NCBI GenBank assembly: GCA_902795275.1
Contig: CADBKQ010000006.1
Span: 79,356 to 143,355, forward strand
DNA from: an uncultured Eubacteriales bacterium
GTDB taxonomy: Bacteria; Bacillota; Clostridia; Christensenellales; Aristaeellaceae
Length of the DNA stretch: 64,000 nt
Direction of reading: 5' to 3'
Of this stretch, positions 21,105 to 29,518 are shown piece by piece. The notes beneath the pieces were generated by a model. That model worked only from the letters and a program-made list of their open reading frames with translations, did no database searches and was not told the origin of the DNA. The translations under genes were made by a program, and so were the position numbers. Each line of letters begins with the position of its first letter. Positions within the stretch are counted from its first letter, which is position 1.

Positions 21105-21394
21105 TTTTCCCCCCGGCTGAACAGGCTCCTGCGCCGTCCCCGCTGGGCGGAATACACCACGCCGTCGATTTTTCCTTCCACCGCCAGCTGCCCTTCGTCC
21201 AGCATCAGCTTCGTCACGTGCAGCCCCTCCCCGGTCAGCGTCACTTCCCCGTTTTCCGTCATCAGCGACACCTGGTTTTCATCGAATCCCAGCACCTCGT
21301 TTACCCCGGTCAGCGACGCCCGCCGCCGGTTGTCCAGCGTCAGCAGATGGGTCTTTCCCCCATTGGCGCGGTTCTGCGCATTCTCCTTTTCCAT
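21101..21394 (-). CDS. yabP: YabP sporulation protein
   Basis: A 97-residue protein with the YabP/YqfC fold signature: HLLTLDNRRRASLTGVNEVL, FDENQVSLMTENGEVTLTG and KLMLDEGQLAVEGKIDG. It is expressed in the mother cell in known spore formers. It normally follows rqcP (yabO) directly; here it lies about 12 kb away in the opposite orientation. Confidence 0.88.
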   Translation of the reverse strand: MEKENAQNRANGGKTHLLTLDNRRRASLTGVNEVLGFDENQVSLMTENGEVTLTGEGLHVTKLMLDEGQLAVEGKIDGVVYSAQRGRRRSLFSRGEK

Positions 21395-21466
21395 CCTGCT
21401 CTCCCCCTTTCAGGAAACAGTATGCCGGTTTGCCCGGCGGTATGACAGAAAAACCGACGCCCGTGA

Positions 21467-21495
21467 TTGACGTTTTTCCGTCCAGCGGCTATAAT
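21467..21495 (+). promoter_or_regulatory. Promoter of the B12 importer operon
   Basis: TTGACG at 21467-21472 and TATAAT at 21490-21495 with 17-base spacing, about 20 bases before the riboswitch. Confidence 0.85.
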
Positions 21496-21515
21496 AGATG
21501 CGACAAATGAATAGC

Positions 21516-21695
21516 CGGTGTATCTGCGCAGCGATGCGCGGCGCGCTTCGGAAGGGGCGCGTCATAGGAACACGGATGAAAGTTCCGGGCTATCCCAGTA
21601 ACCGTGAAGCGGACGAACGCGCGAACAGAAGCCACTGCGAAAGCGGGAAGGTGCGCAAGTAGGATGAGGCCAAGCCGGGAGACTTGTTTACACCG
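21516..21695 (+). promoter_or_regulatory. Cobalamin riboswitch
   Basis: The B12-box core is clear: GAAGCCACTGCGAAAGCGGG, then AAGGTGCGCAAGTAGGATGA and GCCAAGCCGGGAGACTTG, preceded by TAGGAACACGGATGAAAGTT. The outer stem CGGTGTA (21516-21522) pairs with TACACCG (21689-21695). GC-rich hairpins between 21708 and 21810, including GAGGGGCGC/GGGCGCTTCTC, probably form the expression platform ahead of the ribosome site of the binding-protein gene. Cobalamin should repress the operon. Confidence 0.94.
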
Positions 21696-21842
21696 TGAAT
21701 CAATCATTCCCCTGGGGGTGGGATATGCTATTGGGCCGGCGGCCATGCCGCGGGCCTGGTTAGCGTTCCTCGGGGAGGGGCGCTCTTTCTTTGGGCGCTT
21801 CTCCCGCTGATTCATTTGATCAAAAAAGAGGAGGGACAGAAT

Positions 21843-22763
21843 ATGTCCAAGAAACTCGTTTCCCTGTTCCTGGCGGCGCTGCTGCTGATCAGCTGCCTGC
21901 CCGCTCTGGCCGAAAGCGCCGGCGTCACCGTGACGGATATGCACGGCCGGGAAATCACCCTGACCGAGCCCGCCACCCGGGTCGTCGCCATGCAGCCTTC
22001 GGACTGCGAGATCCTGTGCGCCATCGGCTGCGAAGAAGCCCTGGTGGGCGTGGGCGCGTACTGCGATTACCCCGCTTCCATCATCGGCCTGCCCGTGGTG
22101 CAGTCCGGCGCGGAAACCAACGTGGAAGAAATTCTGGCGCTGAATCCCCAGGTCGTTTTCATGAACGACATGGCCCAGAGCGAGGAGCAGGTCAAGCAGC
22201 TGGAAGAAAACGGCGTGAAGGTCGTTGTCAGCAAGGCTGCTGACATTGAGGGCGTATACTACGCCATCCGCATGATCGGGCATCTGATGGGCAAGGACGA
22301 CAGCGCCGAAGCCATCGTCGCCGATATGCAAGCCACCTTTGACGAAATCCAGGCCAAGTCCGCTGACGAAGGAAAGACCGTGTACTTCGAGGTATCGCCC
22401 CTGCAATGGGGACTGTGGACTGCTGGCAAGGGCACCTTCATGGACGAGCTGGCGTCCATTTGCGGCCTGTCCAACGCCTTTGCCGACGTGGACGACTGGG
22501 CCTCCGTCAGCGAGGAACAGGTCATCGCCCGCGACCCGGACTATATCGTGACCATCAGCATGTACTACGGCGAAGGCCCCACCCCCGTGGAGGAAATCCT
22601 GGGCCGGGCCGGCTGGCAGGACATGAAGGCCGTGAAGGACGGGCAGGTGTTCAACGCCGACTCCAACGCCCTTTCCCGTCCCGGCCCGCGGCTGAAGGAT
22701 GCGGCCATTGAGCTGTTCAACTTCATCAACGACATCGCGGAGGAAGAGGTTCCCGCCGCGTAA
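21843..22763 (+). CDS. btuF: Cobalamin-type ABC transporter substrate-binding protein
   Basis: Extracytoplasmic binding protein of 306 residues in the BtuF/FepB (class III) fold. The N-terminal signal MSKKLVSLFLAALLLISCLP contains LISC, which fits a lipobox, so it may be a membrane lipoprotein. The fold is supported by VVAMQPSDCEILCAIGCEEAL, LALNPQVVFMN, VVVSKAADIEGVY and the C-terminal SRPGPRLKDAAIELF. The upstream cobalamin riboswitch points to a corrinoid ligand. I prefer the ATG at 21843 behind GAGGAGGG over the TTG at 21816. Confidence 0.9.
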   Translation: MSKKLVSLFLAALLLISCLPALAESAGVTVTDMHGREITLTEPATRVVAMQPSDCEILCAIGCEEALVGVGAYCDYPASIIGLPVVQSGAETNVEEILALNPQVVFMNDMAQSEEQVKQLEENGVKVVVSKAADIEGVYYAIRMIGHLMGKDDSAEAIVADMQATFDEIQAKSADEGKTVYFEVSPLQWGLWTAGKGTFMDELASICGLSNAFADVDDWASVSEEQVIARDPDYIVTISMYYGEGPTPVEEILGRAGWQDMKAVKDGQVFNADSNALSRPGPRLKDAAIELFNFINDIAEEEVPAA

Positions 22764-22825
22764 GCGCATCCATTCCGGGGAGCTGAAAACGCTCAGCTCC
22801 CCGTTTTCCCGAAAAGAGGACAATT

Positions 22826-23869
22826 ATGAAAGACGCCCGCATCCTGAAAAGGGAACGGTTCACGCCCCTGACCTACGCGCTGCTGGCGGCGGCGCTGCTG
22901 CTGACGATGATCTTCTGCGTGTGCGTGGGCAGCGTGCGCATTTCTTTTTCGGACACCGTTACCGTCGTCTGGCGCGCGCTGTGGGGAATGCCAGTCCCCC
23001 AGGGCACCGCGAAAAACATCATCCTGAACGTGCGCCTGCCCCGGGTGCTGTGCGTCACGCTGTCGGGGGCGGCGCTGTCCCTGTGCGGCGCTGCCATGCA
23101 GGGGCTGCTTCGCAATCCCCTGGCCGATGGCTCCACCATGGGCGTGTCCTCCGGCGCGGCGCTGGGCGCGGTCATCGCCATGGCGGCGGGATTCACCCTG
23201 CCCGGCTCCAATTACGGCGGCGTCATGGTCACGGCCATGGCCTTTGCCTTTGGGTCGCTGGCGCTGATTCTGTCGCTGGCCTTTGCCCTGGACCGCTCCC
23301 TGGCCACCAATAGCATTATCCTCATCGGCGTGATTTTCACCATGTTCATTTCCAGCATCATCTCGCTGATCATCACCTTTGCCAGCGACCACACCCGTTC
23401 CCTGGCGTTCTGGACGCTGGGCTCCTTTTCCGGCGTCAATTACACCCAAGCCGGGCTGCTGCTCCTGGCGCTGGCAGTATGCGGCGGCGTGATCATCGGG
23501 CACAACCGGGAGCTGAACGCCTTTGCCATCGGGGAGGACAACGCCCGGCACATCGGCGTGAATGTCAAGCGGGTGAAGCTCGTTATCCTGATTGCCGTGT
23601 CCATGCTCATCGGCGTGTGCGTGTCCGTTTCCGGCACGGTCAGCTTTGTGGGCCTGGTCATGCCCCACATCGCCCGGATGCTGGTAGGCCCCAACCACAA
23701 GCGGTTGCTGCCCGCGTCGCTGTTTTCCGGGGCCATTTTCCTGCTGCTGGCCGACCTGACCGCCCGCACGCTGGTCAGCCCCATTGAATTGTCCATTGGC
23801 GTGGTCACGTCGATCGTCGGCGCGGTGGCGTTTGTGATCATCTTCTACCGCACCAGAAAGGCCGGGTGA
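22826..23869 (+). CDS. btuC: Cobalamin-type ABC transporter permease (FecCD family)
   Basis: Permease of 347 residues with about ten transmembrane helices. FecCD-family signatures are RLPRVLCVTLSGAALSLCGA, QGLLRNPLADGSTMGVSSGA, and GTVSFVGLVMPHIARMLVGP near the ATPase-coupling region. It forms the membrane channel of the importer with the preceding binding protein and the following ATPase. Its stop overlaps the GTG start of the ATPase gene. Confidence 0.93.
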   Translation: MKDARILKRERFTPLTYALLAAALLLTMIFCVCVGSVRISFSDTVTVVWRALWGMPVPQGTAKNIILNVRLPRVLCVTLSGAALSLCGAAMQGLLRNPLADGSTMGVSSGAALGAVIAMAAGFTLPGSNYGGVMVTAMAFAFGSLALILSLAFALDRSLATNSIILIGVIFTMFISSIISLIITFASDHTRSLAFWTLGSFSGVNYTQAGLLLLALAVCGGVIIGHNRELNAFAIGEDNARHIGVNVKRVKLVILIAVSMLIGVCVSVSGTVSFVGLVMPHIARMLVGPNHKRLLPASLFSGAIFLLLADLTARTLVSPIELSIGVVTSIVGAVAFVIIFYRTRKAG

Positions 23870-24630
23870 GCGCCATGCTGACAGTGAACCGCGTCTCCGT
23901 GCGCTACGGCGATTTTGCCGCGGTGAACGACCTGTCCTTCCGCCTGGAGGAAGGGCAATGGCTGATGCTGGCCGGGCCCAACGGCGCGGGCAAATCCACG
24001 ATGATCGAAACCATCGCCCAGGGCGTGCCTTACACCGGCGGCATCCAATGGGAGGGAACCGACATTCGCTCCTTGAAGCCCGCCCAGCTGGCCCGGCGCA
24101 TCGGCGTTTTATCGCAAAAAAACACCGTGGGCTACGCCTACACGGTGGAGGAAGTGGTGGGCCTGGGGCGGTACGCCTACAAGTCCGGCTTTTTTTCCGG
24201 CAAGGATGACGGCGGAAAAACGCAGGTGGAGCGGGCCTTGGAACTGACCGGCCTGACCGGCCTGCGCCGCGCCAGCATGCTCACCCTGTCCGGCGGTGAA
24301 ACCCAGCGGGTGTTTCTGGCCCAGGTGTTCGCCCAGAATCCGCAGGTGCTGATCCTGGACGAGCCTGCCAACCATCTCGATCTCAAATACCAGCAGCACA
24401 TTTTTTCGCTGATTCAGGACTGGCTGAAACAGCCGGGGCGCGCCGTGCTGTCCGTGGTGCACGACCTGAGCCTGGCCCGGCGCTATGGCACCCACGCGGT
24501 GCTGATGCACCACGGGAAGAGCGTCTCCCAGGGAAAGATCGGCGACGTGCTGACCCCGGACAACCTGGCCCACGTCTACGATATGGACGTGTACGCCTGG
24601 ATGCGGGACATGCTCTCGCAATGGGAATAA
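23866..24630 (+). CDS. btuD: Cobalamin-type ABC transporter ATP-binding protein
   Basis: ATPase of about 254 residues that drives corrinoid uptake. Motifs are Walker A GPNGAGKST, signature LSGGETQ, Walker B VLILDEPANHLD and a switch histidine in VVHDLSLA. The GTG at 23866 overlaps the permease stop (GTGA); an ATG at 23875 is the alternative. A terminator lies directly after the stop. Confidence 0.93.
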   Translation: MSAMLTVNRVSVRYGDFAAVNDLSFRLEEGQWLMLAGPNGAGKSTMIETIAQGVPYTGGIQWEGTDIRSLKPAQLARRIGVLSQKNTVGYAYTVEEVVGLGRYAYKSGFFSGKDDGGKTQVERALELTGLTGLRRASMLTLSGGETQRVFLAQVFAQNPQVLILDEPANHLDLKYQQHIFSLIQDWLKQPGRAVLSVVHDLSLARRYGTHAVLMHHGKSVSQGKIGDVLTPDNLAHVYDMDVYAWMRDMLSQWE

Positions 24631-24637
24631 AAAATGA

Positions 24638-24670
24638 ACCAGGAGCGGATATTTTTCGCCCCTGGTTTTC
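24638..24670 (+). terminator. Terminator of the B12 importer operon
   Basis: Ten-base stem ACCAGGAGCG/CGCCCCTGGT with one mismatch, followed by TTTTCTG, starting 8 bases after the stop codon. Confidence 0.82.
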
Positions 24671-24683
24671 TGTTGCGCCGCCG

Positions 24684-24941
24684 TCAGCTTCTGGCGACTC
24701 TGCGCTGTAACATATTGTAAATCCACAGCAGGATGCACGCGCCGCCCACCGCCACCAGCAGGCTGTACAGGTTGAAGCCGTCCACGCCGCCCCAGCCCAG
24801 CAGCGACGCCGCGAAGCCGCCCACCGCGGAGCCCAGGATACCCACCAGGATGTTTCCGGCCCAGCCCCGGCGCTCGCCCATGATCAGCCCGGCAATCCAG
24901 CCCGCCACAGCGCCCAGCACCAGCCACAAAAGAATGTTCAT
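24684..24941 (-). CDS. GlsB/YeaQ/YmgE-family small membrane protein
   Basis: Transglycosylase-associated protein family, 85 residues, with three hydrophobic helices rich in glycine (WIAGLIMGERRGWAGNILVG, ILGSAVGGFAASLLG). Members are linked to envelope stress, but their biochemistry is unclear. The ATG at 24941 has a strong GAAGGAGGG site. Confidence 0.85.
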   Translation of the reverse strand: MNILLWLVLGAVAGWIAGLIMGERRGWAGNILVGILGSAVGGFAASLLGWGGVDGFNLYSLLVAVGGACILLWIYNMLQRRVARS

Positions 24942-25053
24942 TCGCTTTCCCTCCTTCACATGATTTGATGACTCCCATCATCCGTTTTATCATATGCCGA
25001 AGCGCGGAAAACGAAACTGCTTCTTTTTTCCAGCTGACGAAAGGAAAAACATT

Positions 25054-25176
25054 TGTGGGGGAAACCACTCTTTGGAGGCCAAAGAGCGGTTTCCCCCACA
25101 CCCCTTTCCGAGAAAACCATGAGATATAATAAATGCAGCTTAGTCCCTAATCCCTAATGCCTAATCCCTCATCCCT
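25054..25176. repeat. Palindromic element copy 3 and heptamer array C
   Basis: A hairpin with 22-base arms (25054-25075 with 25079-25100, one mismatch), followed by CCCCTTTCCGAGAAA, is the reverse-orientation copy of the element at 5.6 kb. From 25142 to 25176 stands a single-direction array of TCCCTAA/GCCTAAT heptamers, directly before the ATPase stop codon. Here the palindrome takes the place of the mirrored heptamer arm seen at the other loci. Confidence 0.78.
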
Positions 25177-25177
25177 T

Positions 25178-26263
25178 TTACCCTTTGCAGTCAATCACCA
25201 TTTCCGTTTCGCCGTCGAACAGGTACACGCTGTCGTAGGGGATGGAGAAGGTGATGTCCACGTCGGTTTTGGGGGTGTCGTGGCTGTCCACCTTCAGGAT
25301 GGCCTGGTCGCTGCCCGCGGTGATATACACGTTGGTGTTGTCGCCCAGCATTTCGGTCAGTTCCACGCCGCAGGTGATTTCGTAGGCGTTTTCGTGCCTG
25401 CCCAGCTTGATGCCCTCGGGCCGGAAGCCGAACACGATTTCCCTGCCCTCGTACTCCTGGATGGAGGGCAGCTTCTTGCTCAGATCCAGTGGAATATCGC
25501 CGAAGTGGATCGTGCCGTTCTTCACGGTGCCCCTGAGGAAATTCATGGGCGGCTCGCCGATGAAGCCCGCCACGAACACGTTCTGCGGCTCAAAGTACAG
25601 CTGGTACGGCGTGCCCACCTGCTGGATGTAGCCGTCCTTCATCACCACGATGCGGTCGGCCAGGGTCATGGCCTCGGTCTGGTCGTGGGTCACGTAGATG
25701 GTGGTGGCCCCGGTGCTCTGGTGAATCTGGGCGATTTCATAGCGCATGGTCACGCGCTGCTTGGCGTCCAGGTTGGACAGCGGCTCGTCCATCAGGAACA
25801 CGCCCACCTTGCGGATGATGGCGCGACCGATGGCCACGCGCTGGCGCTGGCCGCCGGACAGGGCGCGGGGCAGGCGGTCCAGGTAATCCGTCAGGCCCAG
25901 GATGCCCGCGATTTTGTTCACCCGCTCCTCGATAATGTCCTCGTCCACCCCTTGCAGGGTCAGGCCGAAAGCGATGTTGTCATACACCGTCATCTGGGGA
26001 TAGAGCGCGTAGCTCTGGAACACCATGGCGATTTCCCGTTCCCGGGGCCCCATCTCGTTGGCCCGCTTGCCGTTGATGAGGAATTCGCCGTTGGAAATAT
26101 CCTCCAAGCCCGCGATCATGCGCAGGGTGGTGGATTTTCCGCAGCCGGAGGGGCCGACGAAAACAACAAACTCCCCTTTTTCAATCTCCAGATTGAAATT
26201 GTGCACGGCATGAAAGCCGTTGGGGTAGATTTTGTTGATGTTTTTCAGCGTCAGGTAGGCCAT
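25178..26263 (-). CDS. Sugar ABC transporter ATP-binding protein (UgpC/MsmK type), first copy
   Basis: ATPase of 361 residues in the MalK/MsmX group. Motifs are GPSGCGKSTTLRMIAGLE, signature ALSGGQRQRVAIGRAI, Walker B VFLMDEPLSNLDAK and the H-loop YVTHDQTEAM. A C-terminal TOBE-like region (residues about 240-361) follows. Such proteins energise carbohydrate importers whose own operons lack an ATPase. It is transcribed divergently from the AraC gene, with a GAGGAGGT site. A second ATPase in the locus makes this copy either redundant or a shared energiser. Confidence 0.93.
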   Translation of the reverse strand: MAYLTLKNINKIYPNGFHAVHNFNLEIEKGEFVVFVGPSGCGKSTTLRMIAGLEDISNGEFLINGKRANEMGPREREIAMVFQSYALYPQMTVYDNIAFGLTLQGVDEDIIEERVNKIAGILGLTDYLDRLPRALSGGQRQRVAIGRAIIRKVGVFLMDEPLSNLDAKQRVTMRYEIAQIHQSTGATTIYVTHDQTEAMTLADRIVVMKDGYIQQVGTPYQLYFEPQNVFVAGFIGEPPMNFLRGTVKNGTIHFGDIPLDLSKKLPSIQEYEGREIVFGFRPEGIKLGRHENAYEITCGVELTEMLGDNTNVYITAGSDQAILKVDSHDTPKTDVDITFSIPYDSVYLFDGETEMVIDCKG

Positions 26264-26291
26264 GGTATTACCTCCTCAAGTCATTTGGGTC

Positions 26292-26321
26292 ATGGACAAA
26301 ACGGATATTCTTTGGTATAAT
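26292..26321 (+). promoter_or_regulatory. Promoter of the AraC gene with candidate operator
   Basis: TGGACA (26293-26298) and TATAAT (26316-26321) with 17-base spacing. The 13-base word ATGGACAAAACGG at 26292-26304 covers the -35 box and recurs exactly at 36713-36701 on the minus strand, before the transporter operon. It may be the binding site of the AraC regulator, implying autoregulation. Confidence 0.6.
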
Positions 26322-26357
26322 ACCGGTGACAACACTTCGGATAAAGGGGTGCCGGGC

Positions 26358-27158
26358 ATGAATGAGATCATTTACGCGGGGCGGCATGAGATGATGCTGG
26401 CTGTGAAGCGCCACGCCCACGAAAGCTGGGAATTCGTTTACTGCACCGAAGGCGCGGGCTCGTTTTCGTTTGACGGCGGCAGCCTGAATTACCGCAAGGG
26501 GGACATCGTGGTGATCCCGCCGCTTCTCCCCCACGCCAACGCCAGCGCCCAGGGCTTTGAAAACATCCACCTGAACATCAGCCTGCCCACCCTGTCGGAC
26601 ATGGCGCCCTCCGTCATCCAGGACGACGGCAACCATTTCCTGCTGGACGCGTTCCGGGCCTCGCTGTACCATTACCAGTCCTCCAGCCCGGAAAAGGCGA
26701 TTTTCCTTTCCGCCTACGGCAACCTGATCTGCTGCTACCTGGCCGCGTACAACAAGGGGAAGCGGCGTTCCCCCGTGGTGGAGGAAATCGAACGGGACAT
26801 TTTGGAGCACTTCGACGACCCCGCCTACGAGCTGGACGAATACCTGCGCGCCATGCCCTTCAATTACGATTACCTGCGCAAGCTGTTCCAGAAGGAAATG
26901 CTCATCACGCCCCACCAATACCTGAACAACAAGCGCTTGCAGGTGGCGGCGGAAGCGCTGGTGGGCGCGGAAATGACGGGCGTTTCCGTCACCGACGTGG
27001 CGCGGATGTGCGGCTTCCGGGAACCGCTGTACTTTTCCCGGATGTTCAAGAAAAAGTACGGCGTCGCGCCCAGCTTCTACGTCCATTCCCGCCACGGAAC
27101 CGACAACGCGCCCATCCTCAATTCCGATCTGATGAAGGTGCTGCCGGAAGAAAAATGA
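26358..27158 (+). CDS. AraC-family transcriptional regulator
   Basis: A 266-residue regulator. The N-terminal cupin sensor has HAHESWEFVYCTEGAGSFSF and GDIVVIPPLLPHAN. The C-terminal double helix-turn-helix has YLRKLFQKEMLITPHQYLNN and the AraC signature VARMCGFREPLYFSRMFKKKYGVAPSFY. It likely senses a sugar and controls the surrounding pectin-oligosaccharide genes. The frame is open upstream, but I take the ATG at 26358 because it follows a mapped promoter. It ends one base before the converging GH105 gene. Confidence 0.92.
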   Translation: MNEIIYAGRHEMMLAVKRHAHESWEFVYCTEGAGSFSFDGGSLNYRKGDIVVIPPLLPHANASAQGFENIHLNISLPTLSDMAPSVIQDDGNHFLLDAFRASLYHYQSSSPEKAIFLSAYGNLICCYLAAYNKGKRRSPVVEEIERDILEHFDDPAYELDEYLRAMPFNYDYLRKLFQKEMLITPHQYLNNKRLQVAAEALVGAEMTGVSVTDVARMCGFREPLYFSRMFKKKYGVAPSFYVHSRHGTDNAPILNSDLMKVLPEEK

Positions 27159-28283
27159 CTATGCCAGCCGCTTGACCTCCGTGTAGCACAGCAGGAAGGG
27201 GGCCACGCCCTTGGCGTCGTTCTTCACCACCGGCTCGGAGATGTAGTAGGCGTAGGAACCGTCCCGGCGGCGGTTGTCCTCGGGGCCGAGGCCCGCCACC
27301 AGGCAGATATGATCCAGGCACAGCGCGCCGTCCTGGAAGCTGAGGCAGGTGTTCACCAGGCCGTCGAAGGTCTTTTTGCCCTTCGCCGCGTATGCTGCGG
27401 GCAGGACGCCCAGGCGCGCGCCTTTCAGCATGGCGTAGGCCACCATGGCGCTGCCGCTGCTTTCCAGGTAGTTGCCTTCCCGGTTGGCCTGATCCACCAC
27501 CTGCCAGTACATGCCGGTTTCGGCGTCGGCGAATGTGGAAATGTCCGCCATCAGCTGACGGAAAATGTCAGCCAGGCCGGTCTTTCCTTCGCTGTCGGGC
27601 AGGATCTCCAATAAATCAGCCAGCGCCACGGAGAACCAGCCGATGGCCCGCAGCCAGAAGTTCCGGCTCAGGCCGGTGCTCTTATCGCACCAGAAGGCCT
27701 GGCGGCTAAAGTCGTAGCCGTGGTAATACAGGCCGGTTTTTTCGTCCCGCATATGCTCCCGGACGGTTTTGATCTGGTTGAAAATGTCGCTGTAATCCCC
27801 GGAACCGAAGGCTTTCTCATACAGGGCGGCGAAGGGCATTGCCATATAAATGCCGTCCAGCCATACCTGGTTGGGATAAATCTGCTTGTGCCAGAAGCTG
27901 CCCTCCGCTGTGCGGGGCTGGGCGTCCAAGTGCCGCCGCAGGAAATCGGCGGCTTTTTTGTATTTCTCCTTGCCCGTTTTTTCGTAGAGAGGGAACAGCA
28001 CCCGGCCCTCGTTCACGTCGTCCAGGGTGTGGCCCTCCGCTTTGAAGGTGCGGATGGAGCCGTCGTCGTTCACGAAAGCGTCGATGAAGGATTCCGCAAA
28101 ATCAAAATACCGCCGATCCCCGGTGATCTCCGTCATGGACAGCAGCGCCGTCATCATGCAGCCGTCGATATAATTCCAGTTGGCGGGCCTGCCCTGGCGC
28201 ATCCGCTCCACGTTCCAGGCGGTGCGTTCCGGGGAGGACTGCTCGATCAGATGCAGCACATAACGGTCGATCTCCTCATACAT
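27159..28283 (-). CDS. GH105 unsaturated rhamnogalacturonyl/glucuronyl hydrolase
   Basis: A 374-residue cytoplasmic enzyme of the YteR/YesR family, with (alpha/alpha)6-barrel features: NWNYIDGCMMTALLSM, QVWLDGIYMAMPF (the aspartate of the WLDGxYM motif is the catalytic acid), GLSRNFWLRAIGWFSVAL and ESSGSAMVAYAML. It removes the unsaturated uronic acid left by pectate or rhamnogalacturonan lyases. There is no signal peptide, so it acts on imported oligosaccharides, fitting the transporter upstream. It is the last gene of that operon, 20 bases after the previous stop. Confidence 0.92.
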   Translation of the reverse strand: MYEEIDRYVLHLIEQSSPERTAWNVERMRQGRPANWNYIDGCMMTALLSMTEITGDRRYFDFAESFIDAFVNDDGSIRTFKAEGHTLDDVNEGRVLFPLYEKTGKEKYKKAADFLRRHLDAQPRTAEGSFWHKQIYPNQVWLDGIYMAMPFAALYEKAFGSGDYSDIFNQIKTVREHMRDEKTGLYYHGYDFSRQAFWCDKSTGLSRNFWLRAIGWFSVALADLLEILPDSEGKTGLADIFRQLMADISTFADAETGMYWQVVDQANREGNYLESSGSAMVAYAMLKGARLGVLPAAYAAKGKKTFDGLVNTCLSFQDGALCLDHICLVAGLGPEDNRRRDGSYAYYISEPVVKNDAKGVAPFLLCYTEVKRLA

Positions 28284-28303
28284 AAGCGGCGGTTTCTCCT
28301 CTT

Positions 28304-28945
28304 TCAATGCTTTTTTGCGGCGGTTTTCGCGTCGTTCACCATGCGTCCGCCCAACCGCTTGAACCCCAGGAACAGCATATCCCAGGCCATGGTAAACGTT
28401 CCGAACAAAATGGGCTCCACGCCCAGGGGCAGGCTTTCCTTTGCGCCGGTGACGCCGATGATCGCGGCGTTGACAGCGTTGTAGGTCGTCACCACGCAGA
28501 ACACCAGCAGCAGGGCGTACAGTACGTTCAGGGGCAGGAAGATGTAGTTCTTTTTCGGGAACATCATCCACCGGTCGTTGGCCCCGCTGGGCTTTGCGAT
28601 AAAGCGGAAAATGTTGTTGGTGATCAGGTCGGTGACGAAGCCCAGGGCAATACCCGCAATCAGCAGCAGATCCAGCTGGTCATGCACATAAATGCCCAAG
28701 CCCCACACCACGAAATAGCACACCACGCCGCCGAACCATGCCTTGATCAGCACCGCTTTCAGCCAGTCCGCGATCGTCAGCTTGCCGCCCGCGCGGTACT
28801 TTTTCAGTTCTTCCCGGCTCACGGGCGGAGAGTTTTCCGCCGTGGCGTTCACCAGGTCGTCCACCGCCTTGGTGTTCAGCCTGTAATAATCAGCCGCGGA
28901 GCGCTCTTCCTTTTCCGGCCGGGCCGGATGTTTCTTCTTCGCCAT
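28304..28945 (-). CDS. Membrane protein of unknown function in sugar-transport operon (213 aa)
   Basis: Not recognised as a named family. A charged N-terminal part of about 70 residues (rich in Lys, Arg and Glu, with SREELKKYRAGGKLTIADWL) precedes four hydrophobic segments, at about residues 70-90, 92-112, 133-155 and 178-195. It sits between another small membrane protein (6 bases upstream) and GH105, so it is surely co-transcribed with the transporter. Confidence 0.75.
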   Translation of the reverse strand: MAKKKHPARPEKEERSAADYYRLNTKAVDDLVNATAENSPPVSREELKKYRAGGKLTIADWLKAVLIKAWFGGVVCYFVVWGLGIYVHDQLDLLLIAGIALGFVTDLITNNIFRFIAKPSGANDRWMMFPKKNYIFLPLNVLYALLLVFCVVTTYNAVNAAIIGVTGAKESLPLGVEPILFGTFTMAWDMLFLGFKRLGGRMVNDAKTAAKKH

Positions 28946-28951
28946 GGAGCG

Positions 28952-29518
28952 TCAGGCGTCCTCGCTGATGTCGATCTTGCCCATACCGCCGTTGTCCTCC
29001 ACGTCGATATTGGTGTTGATCTTCTTGATCGCCTTGCCGTACACGGGCAGCAGCGCCAGCAGAGCCACGCCCACATACAGGATGATCTGGTGCACGATGA
29101 GCACGGTAGCGGCGGAGCTGATAAAGGAGTTCGCGCCGGTGGGGTCGATGCGGTTTTCCTCGCGGGTGATGGCGGCGGTGATGCGCCCGCCGTAGTAAAT
29201 ATCGCAGTAGATCACGATGCCCACCATCAGCAGCATCAATACCAGCATGGGGATATTCACCTTTTTCCGGTGCGGGAAGGCGTTCAGGAAGCACACCAGC
29301 GACAGCATGGAAAACAGCATGGTGGCAAAGCCTGCCAGGCCCATGCCCTGGCCCTGGATACGGGCGGTGGTGTCGGAGATGTGGGTGAGGTTCAGGGAGT
29401 AATACAGGAACGCAATCGCCATGACCACCAGCGGGATCATGTGGGGCTTGCGCTTCAGGGAAACCAGGCGCTTGCGCCAGAATTCCTTCAGGCCGGACGG
29501 ATTTTTCGCCATGGTCAT
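28952..29518 (-). CDS. Membrane protein of unknown function in sugar-transport operon (188 aa)
   Basis: A basic N-terminus (KEFWRKRLVSLKRKPHM) leads into about four hydrophobic helices. The C-terminal tail is soluble and acidic, ending in DNGGMGKIDISEDA. The start overlaps the ATPase stop by four bases (ATGA). No family recognised. Confidence 0.75.
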   Translation of the reverse strand: MTMAKNPSGLKEFWRKRLVSLKRKPHMIPLVVMAIAFLYYSLNLTHISDTTARIQGQGMGLAGFATMLFSMLSLVCFLNAFPHRKKVNIPMLVLMLLMVGIVIYCDIYYGGRITAAITREENRIDPTGANSFISSAATVLIVHQIILYVGVALLALLPVYGKAIKKINTNIDVEDNGGMGKIDISEDA

